Below, piece after piece: positions 1 to 7,703 of a DNA stretch of 64,000 nt. Below the pieces are notes generated by a model, which saw nothing but the letters and a program-made list of their open reading frames with translations, searched no databases and was not told where the DNA came from. Source of the DNA: an uncultured Sphingorhabdus sp. (lineage in GTDB: Bacteria; Pseudomonadota; Alphaproteobacteria; Sphingomonadales; Sphingomonadaceae); the NCBI GenBank assembly GCA_947492905.1, contig CANLOL010000001.1:1962578-2026577 (forward strand). Reading direction: 5' to 3'. The position numbers and the translations under genes were made by a program. Within the stretch, counting starts at the first letter, position 1; each line of letters begins with the position of its first letter.

Positions 1-521
1 GCTTTCTTTTTAAACTTATCCCATGAAATAATTCCCAATAATCCAAATATAGTGGTCAAAAATGCGATGCTCTTGGCCGGCCCTACTTGCGCCGCTATCG
101 CCGCCAACTTATCTGAGCCTCGCATAGAAAATAGCTGAATGACCTGCGCAATGGTCTCAATATAATCTGTGACACAGAAAATCACAGCCGCTGCTATGAC
201 CAATGCTCCAATGCGTCGGACAAATAATCGTTCATCATAACGCAGCAATATTCCCCCGCAAACTGCGCCCAAAGAATATATGCCAATGAAAAACAAGTCT
301 ATAATCATGCTGGTTTTTGCATAAAATAATACATCAGCCGCAGCCCATGCGAATTGTATCTCATCTATCCTATTGGCAGACCCTGCACTTTGATGATCGC
401 TAATGGCCAGCGGGGATGCATCGGTAATCAACAGTAAATTACCGAAAATCATGATTATCAATAATATTAATCCAGCGATCCAAAATCGCATGAAATTATT
501 AAGTGCAAAATTTTTCATCAT
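1..521 (-). CDS. Partial hypothetical integral membrane protein (C-terminus cut by window edge)
   Basis: The frame is open from an ATG at 521 through position 1, so about 173 residues are visible and the C-terminus is missing. It begins ATG-ATG-AAA; the first ATG overlaps the TGA of the upstream hydrolase (ATGA), which suggests translational coupling. Four hydrophobic segments are visible: roughly residues 11-31, 68-92, 104-128 and 150-168. The loop between the first two is polar and probably faces one side of the membrane. I recognise no family motif. Its role is unknown; the coupling suggests it is made together with the hydrolase and the thioredoxin-fold protein upstream. Confidence 0.7.
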   Translation of the reverse strand, partial: MMKNFALNNFMRFWIAGLILLIIMIFGNLLLITDASPLAISDHQSAGSANRIDEIQFAWAAADVLFYAKTSMIIDLFFIGIYSLGAVCGGILLRYDERLFVRRIGALVIAAAVIFCVTDYIETIAQVIQLFSMRGSDKLAAIAAQVGPAKSIAFLTTIFGLLGIISWDKFKKK

Positions 522-1276
522 ATATTCTCGTTAAAAAATTGCGCCATTTTTTCGCCCAATGATTTTTGCACAACCGATGACATATGATTGCCCGTTATTT
601 CTTCAAATCGTCCATTTAAAAGGTTATTGGCCAATGTTTGACCATTCCCATTATCTTGGTCTTTATCACCGCAAATCACTATTGTTGGTATATCTATATC
701 TTTTAATATATCGACATCCAATGAACCAAAACTGCGCAGCAAATGCCTTGCGGCAATAGGATCTATCCCGGTTGTTTTCATGAATTGAACAGGCATATAA
801 TATGGATCGCCGCGCTTTGTGCTGTGATAATGTTCTACAACGTCTAAGAAAAATTGCTGGCGCTTTCCCCAACCATTCAAACCTTCCCAGCCCATTCCGC
901 TTAAGCCAAGGCGTTTAGGACGCGCTCCATTAATTACCAATTTTGCGCAACTGCGCGCGCCCAGCGAAAAACCCGCTAAATGATAATCCTGTAAATTCAG
1001 ATGCTCTATTAGAGCTTCTATATCTTTTATGATGACATTTTCGGGGTAACATTCTGCTGCATGCGGTGCGCCGCTATCACCATGCGCCCTAAAATCGGGC
1101 ATAATCAGGCGAAAACCAGCATTCACCAATGTTTCAGCATGACCATATTTGATCCAATTGACATGAGCATTGGAAAATAAGCCATGCAGCAACAGCAGAG
1201 GTTTCCCTTCGCCCATTTCATGCACTTTCAGCGTAACACCATCAAAGGATGTGAAATCAAAAGATGTTAAATTCAA
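518..1276 (-). CDS. Alpha/beta-fold hydrolase
   Basis: A 252-residue protein with the full alpha/beta-hydrolase signature: the oxyanion-loop HG at residues 31-32, the nucleophile elbow GFSLG with Ser104, an acid in ICGDKDQD (Asp204 or Asp206) and the catalytic His231 in TGNHMSS. There is no signal peptide, so it is probably cytoplasmic. Substrate cannot be told from sequence; esterases, lactonases and C-C hydrolases share this layout. It follows the HCCA-isomerase-like gene by 1 nt and overlaps the membrane protein downstream, so the three look co-transcribed. An aromatic- or ester-degrading role is possible but is only inference from the neighbour. Confidence 0.88.
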   Translation of the reverse strand: MNLTSFDFTSFDGVTLKVHEMGEGKPLLLLHGLFSNAHVNWIKYGHAETLVNAGFRLIMPDFRAHGDSGAPHAAECYPENVIIKDIEALIEHLNLQDYHLAGFSLGARSCAKLVINGARPKRLGLSGMGWEGLNGWGKRQQFFLDVVEHYHSTKRGDPYYMPVQFMKTTGIDPIAARHLLRSFGSLDVDILKDIDIPTIVICGDKDQDNGNGQTLANNLLNGRFEEITGNHMSSVVQKSLGEKMAQFFNENI

Positions 1277-1277
1277 T

Positions 1278-1931
1278 TCAGCTTTCCCTTGGTTTTAAGC
1301 CCAATTGTTTCAATCGCCATAGCGCCATTTCGATACGGTCTTGACCAAAAAATGGTTCATTCTCAACAATAAGAGAGGGCACTCCCCAATGGCCTGCTGC
1401 TTCCAAAGCATCTTGGTTAGCAGCGATTTCTGCATCTAATTTTTCAGCATCATTTTCAACTTCGGCTTCCATAGCATCAAAATCTAACCCCGCATCAACA
1501 GCAGCATTACGAAGATGATCCCCTTTATCCCAATCTTTGGTACCGCCCCAAATTAATTTAGAAACATTGTTACAGAATTTCAGGCTTTTGCCATGGCGCG
1601 CCGCACTTTGCCCCAAACGGGTCAGCCTATATATATAAGGTTGTTCGGCTGATATCTCACGCGTAATCAAATTTTGCACGATGGGATCAGGGTTTGGAAT
1701 AGCAAATTCTATATTATGAAACTCTGCAACGCGCATCATATCGCGCATTGTATATCCAATCCAATTGGGATGATTTTTCTCAAAAAAATCAGCTTTGCGG
1801 ATTGCCAGAGGATATACGGGACGCAATTGAATATTCAGATCATATTGATCCGCCATATCTTTATAACGCTGTGTAGCCAAATAGCTGTAAGGTGATCGAA
1901 ACGACCAATATAGTTCTGCTTCTATTGTCAT
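1278..1931 (-). CDS. 2-hydroxychromene-2-carboxylate isomerase-like DsbA-family protein
   Basis: A 217-residue protein of the DsbA/GST-kappa thioredoxin-fold family. The N-terminal strand and motif SFRSPYSYL place Ser13 where HCCA isomerases carry their glutathione-activating Ser. The later GVPSLIV segment is the cis-proline loop, followed by FFGQDRIEM. There is no CxxC, so it is not a disulfide oxidoreductase. Known members are glutathione-dependent isomerases of aromatic degradation or detoxification enzymes; sphingomonads carry many paralogues whose substrates are unknown. It is the first gene of a three-gene minus-strand unit. Confidence 0.85.
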   Translation of the reverse strand: MTIEAELYWSFRSPYSYLATQRYKDMADQYDLNIQLRPVYPLAIRKADFFEKNHPNWIGYTMRDMMRVAEFHNIEFAIPNPDPIVQNLITREISAEQPYIYRLTRLGQSAARHGKSLKFCNNVSKLIWGGTKDWDKGDHLRNAAVDAGLDFDAMEAEVENDAEKLDAEIAANQDALEAAGHWGVPSLIVENEPFFGQDRIEMALWRLKQLGLKPRES

Positions 1932-1964
1932 GCGGGCACTATGCCCAAATTATACTTAGCTTGC

Positions 1965-1998
1965 AAAACAAAAAGGGCCGCCAAATATGGCAGCCCTT
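1965..1998 (-). terminator. Intrinsic terminator of the Ser/Gly-rich PEP-CTERM gene
   Basis: Hairpin with arms 1973-1983 and 1988-1998 (AAGGGC + GCCA against TGGC + GCCCTT, one mismatch, 4-nt loop), followed on the minus strand by a T-rich run (TTTTTTGTTTTG type). It lies about 20 nt after the stop at 2019. Confidence 0.75.
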
Positions 1999-2018
1999 AT
2001 TTTGAAAAAATTCTGGAT

Positions 2019-3098
2019 TTATGGTTTTTTGCGGCGGCGACCAAACGCCAAACCAGCAAGACCAAGTCCTAATAATCCTAAGATACCAGGTGCAGGAACG
2101 TCTGTGCCTCCGCCTGTGGAACCACCAGAACCACCAGAACCACCAGAAGAAGAGCTACTAGAGGATGAACTGCTAGAGGAAGAGCTGCTGCTAGAAGAAG
2201 AACTGCTTGATCCGCCAAAGCTAGATGAGCCACCAAAACTAGAAGATCCGCTACTTGTTGCACCTGAGCTGGTTGCACCAGAGCTAGTAGAAGAAGAACT
2301 GCTAGAAGATGAGCTGGATGAGCTGCTTGAGCTACTACTAAAACCACCTGTGCTGGTGCTTACGCCGCCTGTGCTAGTGCTAACGCCGCCTGTGCTGGTG
2401 CTTACGCCGCCTGTGCTGCTGCTGACACCGCCCGTGCTGGTGCTTACGCCGCCTGTGCTGCTGCTAACGCCGCCTGTGCTAGTGCTAACGCCGCCCGTGC
2501 TGCTGCTTACACCACCTGTGCTGCTGCTTACGCCGCCAGAAGATGAACTTACACCACCACTGCTTGATGATACTCCGCCAGAGCTAGTTGAAGAACTAAC
2601 GCCGCCAGAAGATGTGCTTACGCCGCCAGAGCTAGTCGATGAGCTAACACCGCCTGATGATGTGCTTACACCGCCTGTGCTACTCGATGAGCTTACACCG
2701 CTAGATGAACTGCTTACGCCGCCTGTGCTGGTCGAAGAACTAACGCCCCCATTGCTGCTCGACACACCGCCGCTGCTCGTAGAGGTTGAAGAACCGCTGC
2801 TGGTTGATGAAACTACTACACCACCAGAGCTGGAAGATGTTGAGGATCCTCTATCAGAACCAGAAGAACCGAAGAATCTGTCGAAAAAACCGCCTTTTTT
2901 ATTGGCTCTATCACTCGATCTACCTGAAAACTCTGCTCTATCAGAAGCTTGAGATAGATTAAAATCAATGTGAGAGCTGTTTTCAGCTGCGCGATCAGCA
3001 AATGAAGTATCTGCTGAATGTGTCGCGGCACTCGCAATGCTCACAATTGAGCAACTGGCTATTAGAGCCGCGAATTTAAATGGTTTATTCTTCATCAT
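2019..3098 (-). CDS. Secreted Ser/Gly/Thr-repeat protein with PEP-CTERM-like sorting tail
   Basis: A 359-residue protein. Residues 1-24 are a Sec signal peptide ending ASA-ATHS. A short region to about residue 85 has mixed composition with several Arg/Asp. From about 85 to 325 it is almost only Ser, Gly, Thr and Val, built on GGVSSST / GGVSTST heptads, then long Ser runs. The C-terminus has TDVPAPG, a hydrophobic stretch (GLLGLGLAGLAF) and RRRKK, the layout of PEP-CTERM tails recognised by exosortase. In other bacteria such proteins are exported, processed at the tail and often become glycosylated surface or biofilm material. The start is ATG-ATG with AGGAAAA upstream. It has its own terminator and a 200-nt upstream region, so it is probably monocistronic. 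The repeat suggests a flexible, possibly O-glycosylated stalk (inference). Confidence 0.8.
   Translation of the reverse strand: MMKNKPFKFAALIASCSIVSIASAATHSADTSFADRAAENSSHIDFNLSQASDRAEFSGRSSDRANKKGGFFDRFFGSSGSDRGSSTSSSSGGVVVSSTSSGSSTSTSSGGVSSSNGGVSSSTSTGGVSSSSSGVSSSSSTGGVSTSSGGVSSSTSSGGVSTSSGGVSSSTSSGGVSSSSGGVSSSSGGVSSSTGGVSSSTGGVSTSTGGVSSSTGGVSTSTGGVSSSTGGVSTSTGGVSTSTGGVSTSTGGFSSSSSSSSSSSSSSSSSTSSGATSSGATSSGSSSFGGSSSFGGSSSSSSSSSSSSSSSSSSSSSSGGSGGSGGSTGGGTDVPAPGILGLLGLGLAGLAFGRRRKKP
2344..2790 (-). repeat. 21-nt (7-codon) tandem repeat inside the PEP-CTERM gene
   Basis: Nine near-identical 21-nt units run contiguously from 2344 to about 2532, each encoding a STSTGGV/SSSTGGV-type heptad. More divergent 21- and 27-nt units continue to about 2790. 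All lengths are multiples of three, so copy-number changes keep the frame. The GCC-rich units also leave the opposite strand free of stop codons. Confidence 0.85.
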
Positions 3099-3280
3099 AT
3101 TTTCCTAACTTTCGATCATGATACATAATTACTGTTTACGGTTATGCAAATGGCCTAATGGGGAATTAACCAAGCAATATCTGTACCATAGATATATTAT
3201 TATTTACTATCAATGGATTACATAGAAAAATTTTGTAAAATCAGATTTTCTCTCGTCAAAACTGTAAGTTATTCCGACAC

Positions 3281-3303
3281 AAAAAAGGCCTCATAAGAGG
3301 CCT
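3281..3303 (-). terminator. Intrinsic terminator of the second PEP-CTERM gene
   Basis: Perfect 7-bp stem, AGGCCTC at 3286-3292 and GAGGCCT at 3297-3303, with a 4-nt loop, followed on the minus strand by six T (3286-3281). It lies 26 nt beyond the stop at 3329. Confidence 0.85.
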
Positions 3304-3328
3304 AATCTGTTTTATTGTTCATAAAATA

Positions 3329-3937
3329 TTATTTGTTTTTTCTACGGCGGCGACCAAAAGCTAATCCAGCCATACCCAAACCTAATAGAGCGATTGCTCC
3401 AGGAGCTGGGACATCTGTTCCACCACCTGTTGAACCACCCGTTGGGTTACCGCCAGTGCTACCTACACCACCAGTGCTTCCAAGACCACCTGTGCTGGTT
3501 GAAGAGCTTGGTACTGGCGCCAAAGTTAATGGACCAGTATCTATATCAAAGTTTACGCGGCGACCGTCTTCGTTCAGAGCACCACTCCAAATCTCAGAAG
3601 CGCCATTGTTGCGGAAACGCAATCTTGCTCTGCCAGTTCTATTATCGATAACCGGTGTAAAAACTCTACCATTATCGTTAACGACACCTGATACGCTGGT
3701 AAAACGAAATAAATCGTTGGTATCAATAGACGTAAAATTACTAAAGTTAGCTCCAGAGAAAGTCACATTTGTACCACCGCCAACATAGCTTGCTGTACCT
3801 GCAACTGTATCAATAGTCAGGCGAACATTTGCACCGCCAAACTGTGTATCATAACTAAATGTGTTCGCGTGCGCTATACCGGTAGTGGCAAGTGCTACAC
3901 TTAGTGCTGCTACTTTGAAACTTATTAATTTAGACAT
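3329..3937 (-). CDS. Secreted PEP-CTERM-like protein, beta-rich domain
   Basis: A 202-residue protein with a signal peptide (residues 1-24, ending AHA-NTF), a domain of about 120 residues rich in Thr, Val, Gly and Asn (likely beta-sandwich), a Gly/Ser/Thr linker with GGVGSTGG units, and a C-terminal VPAPG, hydrophobic helix and RRRRK tail almost identical to that of the gene at 2019-3098. The tail marks it as a candidate exosortase substrate anchored or processed at the cell surface. No enzyme motif is seen. It has its own terminator and a 177-nt gap from asd, so it is probably transcribed alone. Function unknown; the shared tail and adjacency suggest it works with the repeat protein. Confidence 0.8.
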   Translation of the reverse strand: MSKLISFKVAALSVALATTGIAHANTFSYDTQFGGANVRLTIDTVAGTASYVGGGTNVTFSGANFSNFTSIDTNDLFRFTSVSGVVNDNGRVFTPVIDNRTGRARLRFRNNGASEIWSGALNEDGRRVNFDIDTGPLTLAPVPSSSTSTGGLGSTGGVGSTGGNPTGGSTGGGTDVPAPGAIALLGLGMAGLAFGRRRRKNK

Positions 3938-4114
3938 TTTATTACCTACTCAACTATTAAAATGGATTGCGACATTGCAACTTTGTACACTAAGCAATTT
4001 TGATGCCAGTTATAAAAAATGGTTAATAAACAATTGCTAGACTTATTATTGGCAAGCTCATTATCAAAAAATTAACTATTTATGTAAAGAAACCCGACAA
4101 ATTTTAGCGATCAT

Positions 4115-5140
4115 TCAGCCTTTTTTAAGATGTTTTCTACCCAGCAATTCAGCAATCTGAACAGCATTAAGCGCTGCCCCTTTGCGCAAATTATCTGAAA
4201 CGCACCAAATATTTAGGCCATTTTCAACCGTGGGGTCTTCGCGTACGCGGCTAATATAAGTCGCACTATCGCCAACACACTCAACTGGGGTCGTATATCC
4301 CTCATCTTCGCGCTTATCGACCAGCATGATACCTGGGGCCTCGCGCAATATTTTTTGCGCATCTTCGGCGCTTAACTCTTTTTCAAATTCCAAATTAATG
4401 GACTCGCTGTGACCAACAAATACAGGAACGCGCACACAAGTAGCGGTTACTTTAATTTTTGGATCAAGAATTTTCTTGGTTTCAACCACCATTTTCCATT
4501 CTTCTTTGGTTGAACCATCATCAAGGAACACATCAATATGCGGAATGACATTAAATGCAATTTGCTTGGTAAAGACCTCATTATCCTTGGGATCGCCAAC
4601 AAAGATGGCGCGAGATTGCTCAAACAATTCATCCATACCACCTTTACCAGCTCCAGAAACCGACTGATAAGTTGATACAACAACCCGTTTAATCGTGGCG
4701 GCATCATGTAGCGGCTTAAGTGCAACCATCATTTGCGCTGTTGAACAATTGGGGTTTGCAATGATATTTTTGACTTTATAACCGTCTATCGCCTCGGGAT
4801 TAACCTCTGGCACGATAAGCGGCACATCAGGGTCCATACGATATAGCGAGCTATTATCGATGACGGTGCAACCCGCAGCCGCAGCTTTTGGGGCATAAAT
4901 TTTGGTAGGCCCGCTACCTGCTGCAAACAGAGCCATGTCCCAACCAGAGAAATCGAAATTCTCAATATTCTGAACTTTCAGCTCTTTACCAGAATCACCA
5001 AAATCTATCTTTCGCCCTTGAGAGCGCGGCGAAGCAACGGCGGCAATTTCTTCAATCGGAAATTCGCGCTCTGCCAAGATGTTAAGCATTTCACGACCAA
5101 CATTTCCGGTCGCGCCTACTACTGCAATTTTGTAACCCAT
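4115..5140 (-). CDS. asd: Aspartate-semialdehyde dehydrogenase
   Basis: Reduces aspartyl phosphate to L-aspartate-4-semialdehyde with NADPH, at the branch point to lysine/diaminopimelate, threonine and methionine. The 341-residue length is normal. The N-terminal Rossmann motif GATGNVG is at residues 9-15, the acyl-enzyme Cys132 sits in NPNCSTAQ, and Arg237 and His244 lie in CVRVPVFVGHSE. It is separated from the ribosomal operon by a terminator and about 80 nt, so it probably has its own promoter. The product also feeds the carboxynorspermidine pathway encoded at 39647-43401, and diaminopimelate epimerase (dapF) is at 11153. Confidence 0.97.
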   Translation of the reverse strand: MGYKIAVVGATGNVGREMLNILAEREFPIEEIAAVASPRSQGRKIDFGDSGKELKVQNIENFDFSGWDMALFAAGSGPTKIYAPKAAAAGCTVIDNSSLYRMDPDVPLIVPEVNPEAIDGYKVKNIIANPNCSTAQMMVALKPLHDAATIKRVVVSTYQSVSGAGKGGMDELFEQSRAIFVGDPKDNEVFTKQIAFNVIPHIDVFLDDGSTKEEWKMVVETKKILDPKIKVTATCVRVPVFVGHSESINLEFEKELSAEDAQKILREAPGIMLVDKREDEGYTTPVECVGDSATYISRVREDPTVENGLNIWCVSDNLRKGAALNAVQIAELLGRKHLKKG

Positions 5141-5164
5141 GATACTTTCCTAATAGTCAATATG

Positions 5165-5198
5165 AAAACAGCCGGTCATCCTGTTGGAGAGCCGGCTG
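5165..5198 (-). terminator. Terminator after rplS
   Basis: Inverted repeat CAGCCGG (5169-5175) / CCGGCTG (5192-5198) with a 16-nt loop, followed on the minus strand by TTTTC. It sits between the rplS stop and asd, ending the ffh-to-rplS transcription unit. Confidence 0.65.
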
Positions 5199-5221
5199 CC
5201 TAAAACGCAATTTATATTTGC

Positions 5222-5608
5222 TTATTTAGCGGCTTTATCTGCCGGTTTATTGTCACGGCGCTCTGCAATACGAGCGGCCTTACCAGTACGTCCACGCAAA
5301 TAATATAGTTTCGCACGGCGCACGACACCGCGGCGAACCACAGTTATGCTCTCAACATTAGGTGTATATAGCGGAAACACACGTTCAACGCCTTCACCAA
5401 ATGACATTTTACGAACAGTGAAGTTTGAATTTAAACCGCGATTGCTGCGCGCAATACATACGCCTTCAAAATTCTGTACACGGCTTCTTTCGCCTTCAAC
5501 AACACGCACACCAACGCGCAATGTATCGCCTGCTTTAAAATCAGGAATTTCTTTTTTCGCTAATGCTTCTGCAACAGCTTCTTTTTCTAATGTTTGGATA
5601 AGGTTCAT
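5222..5608 (-). CDS. rplS: 50S ribosomal protein L19
   Basis: A 128-residue bL19 with the conserved core [20 protein letters not shown] and [19 protein letters not shown], and the [11 protein letters not shown] stretch near the end. L19 sits at the interface of the two ribosomal subunits. A short Lys/Ala/Asp tail follows the core. It lies 3 nt after trmD and is the last gene of the rpsP-rimM-trmD-rplS operon, the same order as in E. coli. Confidence 0.97.
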   Translation of the reverse strand: MNLIQTLEKEAVAEALAKKEIPDFKAGDTLRVGVRVVEGERSRVQNFEGVCIARSNRGLNSNFTVRKMSFGEGVERVFPLYTPNVESITVVRRGVVRRAKLYYLRGRTGKAARIAERRDNKPADKAAK

Positions 5609-5611
5609 GAC

Positions 5612-6352
5612 CTAATCTTCCTTATTTTTTTGCCGCACATCAGAGGGCGAACTGTCCGAAGCGTCCCTATGACGTTTCCAAAGATCAGGCCGCCGTGACC
5701 GTGTAATTGCTTCTGATGCCTGTTGGCGCCAAGCCGCAATTTTCGCATGATCCCCCGATCGCAGCACTTCAGGGATAATGCGCCCTTCCCATTCAATGGG
5801 CCGAGTATAATGGGGATATTCGAGCAATCCGTTTTCGAACGACTCTTCTTCACCACTAGAAGAATGGCCCATTACTCCAGGAAGCAAGCGAATGCAAGCA
5901 TCTAATAGTATGAATGTAGCCATTTCACCACCGGACAATATATAATCACCGATGGAGATTTCTTCTATATTACGATTTTCAAAGATTCTCTCGTCAAACC
6001 CTTCGAAACGACCACATAAAATAGTAACGCCCTCACCGCTTGAAATTTCACGAACTTTGGCTTGCGTAAGTGGTTTTCCGCGCGGTGTCATCGCCAAAAT
6101 TGGTACATTGGGTTGCTTGGCTATTGCCGCATCAACGGCCGCCCCCAATATATCAGCGCGTAATACCATGCCTGCGCCGCCGCCCGCAGGTGTATCATCA
6201 ACACTGCGATGTTTATCGCTTGCAAAATCGCGCATTTGAATGGTGTCGCAAGACCATTTACCCTCACCTAATGCTTTGCCGGCAAGAGACGCACCAAGCG
6301 GCCCGGGGAACATATCAGGATAAAGGGTGAGGATTTGCGCGGCGAAGGTCAT
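5612..6352 (-). CDS. trmD: tRNA (guanine-N1-)-methyltransferase TrmD
   Basis: Makes m1G at position 37 of tRNAs that read CNN codons, using S-adenosylmethionine. The 246-residue protein has the SPOUT knot motifs: [11 protein letters not shown] (substrate and SAM side), [11 protein letters not shown] and [12 protein letters not shown]. The C-terminal part carries the tRNA-binding domain, and the last 20 residues are polar. Its ATG overlaps the stop of the small membrane protein upstream by 4 nt, so its translation is probably coupled to that gene rather than directly to rimM. Confidence 0.97.
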   Translation of the reverse strand: MTFAAQILTLYPDMFPGPLGASLAGKALGEGKWSCDTIQMRDFASDKHRSVDDTPAGGGAGMVLRADILGAAVDAAIAKQPNVPILAMTPRGKPLTQAKVREISSGEGVTILCGRFEGFDERIFENRNIEEISIGDYILSGGEMATFILLDACIRLLPGVMGHSSSGEEESFENGLLEYPHYTRPIEWEGRIIPEVLRSGDHAKIAAWRQQASEAITRSRRPDLWKRHRDASDSSPSDVRQKNKED

Positions 6353-6687
6353 TGTTTATTATCTTGGTAAAAGGTTTTTGCTACAAAAAAATAGCTAAAT
6401 ATCCAATTAAGTATCATTATAAATGCAGCTGGAAATAAAACTAAACCACCTTGAACCGCTGGTCCCGAAATTGGTTCTTCTGAATACATTTCTGCTATAA
6501 AGGTTATGATTAACATTAGAATAGTTAAACACGGAAAGAAACCTGAAATCATCCAAACTTTAATACGTAAGTATTCATTTGATGTCTTATCTCTAACAAC
6601 TTTTGCAACTACTAACGTTATAAGAAGCAATATTATTGAAAATACTGCTCCAATCATAAGACCAGGTATAATAAAAGTTATAATCAC
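6349..6687 (-). CDS. Small hypothetical membrane protein within the rimM-trmD operon
   Basis: A 112-residue protein with three predicted transmembrane segments (about residues 2-30, 43-66 and 82-104) and a short charged tail. The loop after the first helix ([12 protein letters not shown]) is positive and probably cytoplasmic. It overlaps the rimM stop by 4 nt and the trmD start by 4 nt, so it is a real, coupled member of the operon and not a chance frame. Codon use is AT-richer than its neighbours. I recognise no family. It is not part of the standard rpsP-rimM-trmD-rplS operon and may be a recent insertion. Confidence 0.75.
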   Translation of the reverse strand: MIITFIIPGLMIGAVFSIILLLITLVVAKVVRDKTSNEYLRIKVWMISGFFPCLTILMLIITFIAEMYSEEPISGPAVQGGLVLFPAAFIMILNWIFSYFFVAKTFYQDNKQ

Positions 6688-7169
6688 TGAACAAACCCAG
6701 ATTGCACTACAATAGGGTTTTCATCAATATCTGCGGCATGTGCAGGCACCATGAATTTTTTGCCATCGGTCTTTTCAATTTCTAGCACTTCGCCAGCGCC
6801 ATAATTTTCAACCATGCAGATTATACCAATGGCATCGCCTGTATCACTAATACAAGGCAGACCAATTAAATCGCTATAGTAAAATTCATCATCATCAAGC
6901 TCAGGCAATTCTTCGTGCGGGACCATTAATTGCGTGCCGCGCGCCGCCTCTGCCATATTGCGATCGGTTAATTCTTCGAACCGCGCCACCGCACCTATTT
7001 TGTGCGGACGAACTTTTTTCAGGGTCAAAGCCCCTTCATTAAAAGTCTTATATTTTTTTAAGCTCGCTAAATCTTGGGTAAAGATTTTCAAACGAACTTC
7101 TCCCGTCACACCATGCGCACCAGCAATGGCCGCAAGCATGACAGGAGGTTTATCTTTGGCAGACGCCAT
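6684..7169 (-). CDS. rimM: Ribosome maturation factor RimM
   Basis: A 161-residue 30S assembly factor that binds S19 and helps mature the 16S rRNA 3' domain. The N-terminal RimM domain has GAHGVTGEVRLK, and the PRC-barrel half starts at about residue 95 (EFYYSDLIGL) and includes VPAHAADIDE. Length is usual. It follows rpsP by 6 nt and its stop overlaps the start of the small membrane protein. Confidence 0.96.
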   Translation of the reverse strand: MASAKDKPPVMLAAIAGAHGVTGEVRLKIFTQDLASLKKYKTFNEGALTLKKVRPHKIGAVARFEELTDRNMAEAARGTQLMVPHEELPELDDDEFYYSDLIGLPCISDTGDAIGIICMVENYGAGEVLEIEKTDGKKFMVPAHAADIDENPIVVQSGFVQ

Positions 7170-7175
7170 GAAGGA

Positions 7176-7661
7176 TTAACCTTCAGCTTTTTCTTCGGTT
7201 GCTTCTGGAGCAGCTTCTTCAGCTTTTGCTTCTTCTGCAGGCGCTTCTTCTGTGGGAGCAGCTTCTTCAGCAGGTGCTTCTTCAGCAGGAGCCGCCGCAG
7301 CTTCTTTAGCCGCTTCTTCTGCAGCCGCAGCTTTTTCAGCTTTTTCTTCAGCGCGTTCCGTGGCTTTTTCACCTGGCTTCGCTTTATTTGGGTTATTACG
7401 CGCTTTACGCTCTAATAAACCAGCAGCATCCAAGAAACGAGCAACACGGTCCGTAGGTTGTGCACCAACTGCAAGCCAATGCTTAGCGCGTTCAACGTCA
7501 ACCTTCACACGATCTTCGCTGTCTTTAGGAAGCTGTGGTTGGTAATGACCAATACGCTCAATATATTTACCATCGCGCGGCGCACGAACGTCTGCAACAA
7601 CGATGCGGTAATAAGGGCGTTTTTTTGAACCGCCGCGTGATAATCTAATTGCTACTGCCAT
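7176..7661 (-). CDS. rpsP: 30S ribosomal protein S16 with long acidic Ala/Glu tail
   Basis: Residues 1-80 are a canonical bS16 ([20 protein letters not shown] at the N-terminus, then IGHYQP and [10 protein letters not shown]). Residues from about 90 to 161 form a low-complexity extension made nearly only of Ala, Glu, Pro and Lys, with AEEA and APAEEA units, doubling the usual S16 length. Alphaproteobacterial S16 proteins often have such tails. The tail is likely disordered and exposed on the 30S surface. It is 42 nt downstream of ffh and starts the classic operon. Confidence 0.96.
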   Translation of the reverse strand: MAVAIRLSRGGSKKRPYYRIVVADVRAPRDGKYIERIGHYQPQLPKDSEDRVKVDVERAKHWLAVGAQPTDRVARFLDAAGLLERKARNNPNKAKPGEKATERAEEKAEKAAAAEEAAKEAAAAPAEEAPAEEAAPTEEAPAEEAKAEEAAPEATEEKAEG

Positions 7662-7703
7662 TTTATATTCCTTTTCTTAAACTCAATATCTAAATATTAT
7701 TCA

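Noticed and set aside
2344-2790. Regular repeats with spacing, first thought to be CRISPR-like
   Set aside because: Units are contiguous 21-nt coding repeats without unique spacers.
1987-2952. A 321-codon open frame on the plus strand, rich in Pro, Leu and Glu (TPPVLVL repeats)
   Set aside because: It is the complement of the Ser/Gly/Thr repeat gene; the repeat codons lack stops on both strands. No ribosome site, signal or conserved protein features, whereas the minus-strand frame has a signal peptide and a sorting tail.
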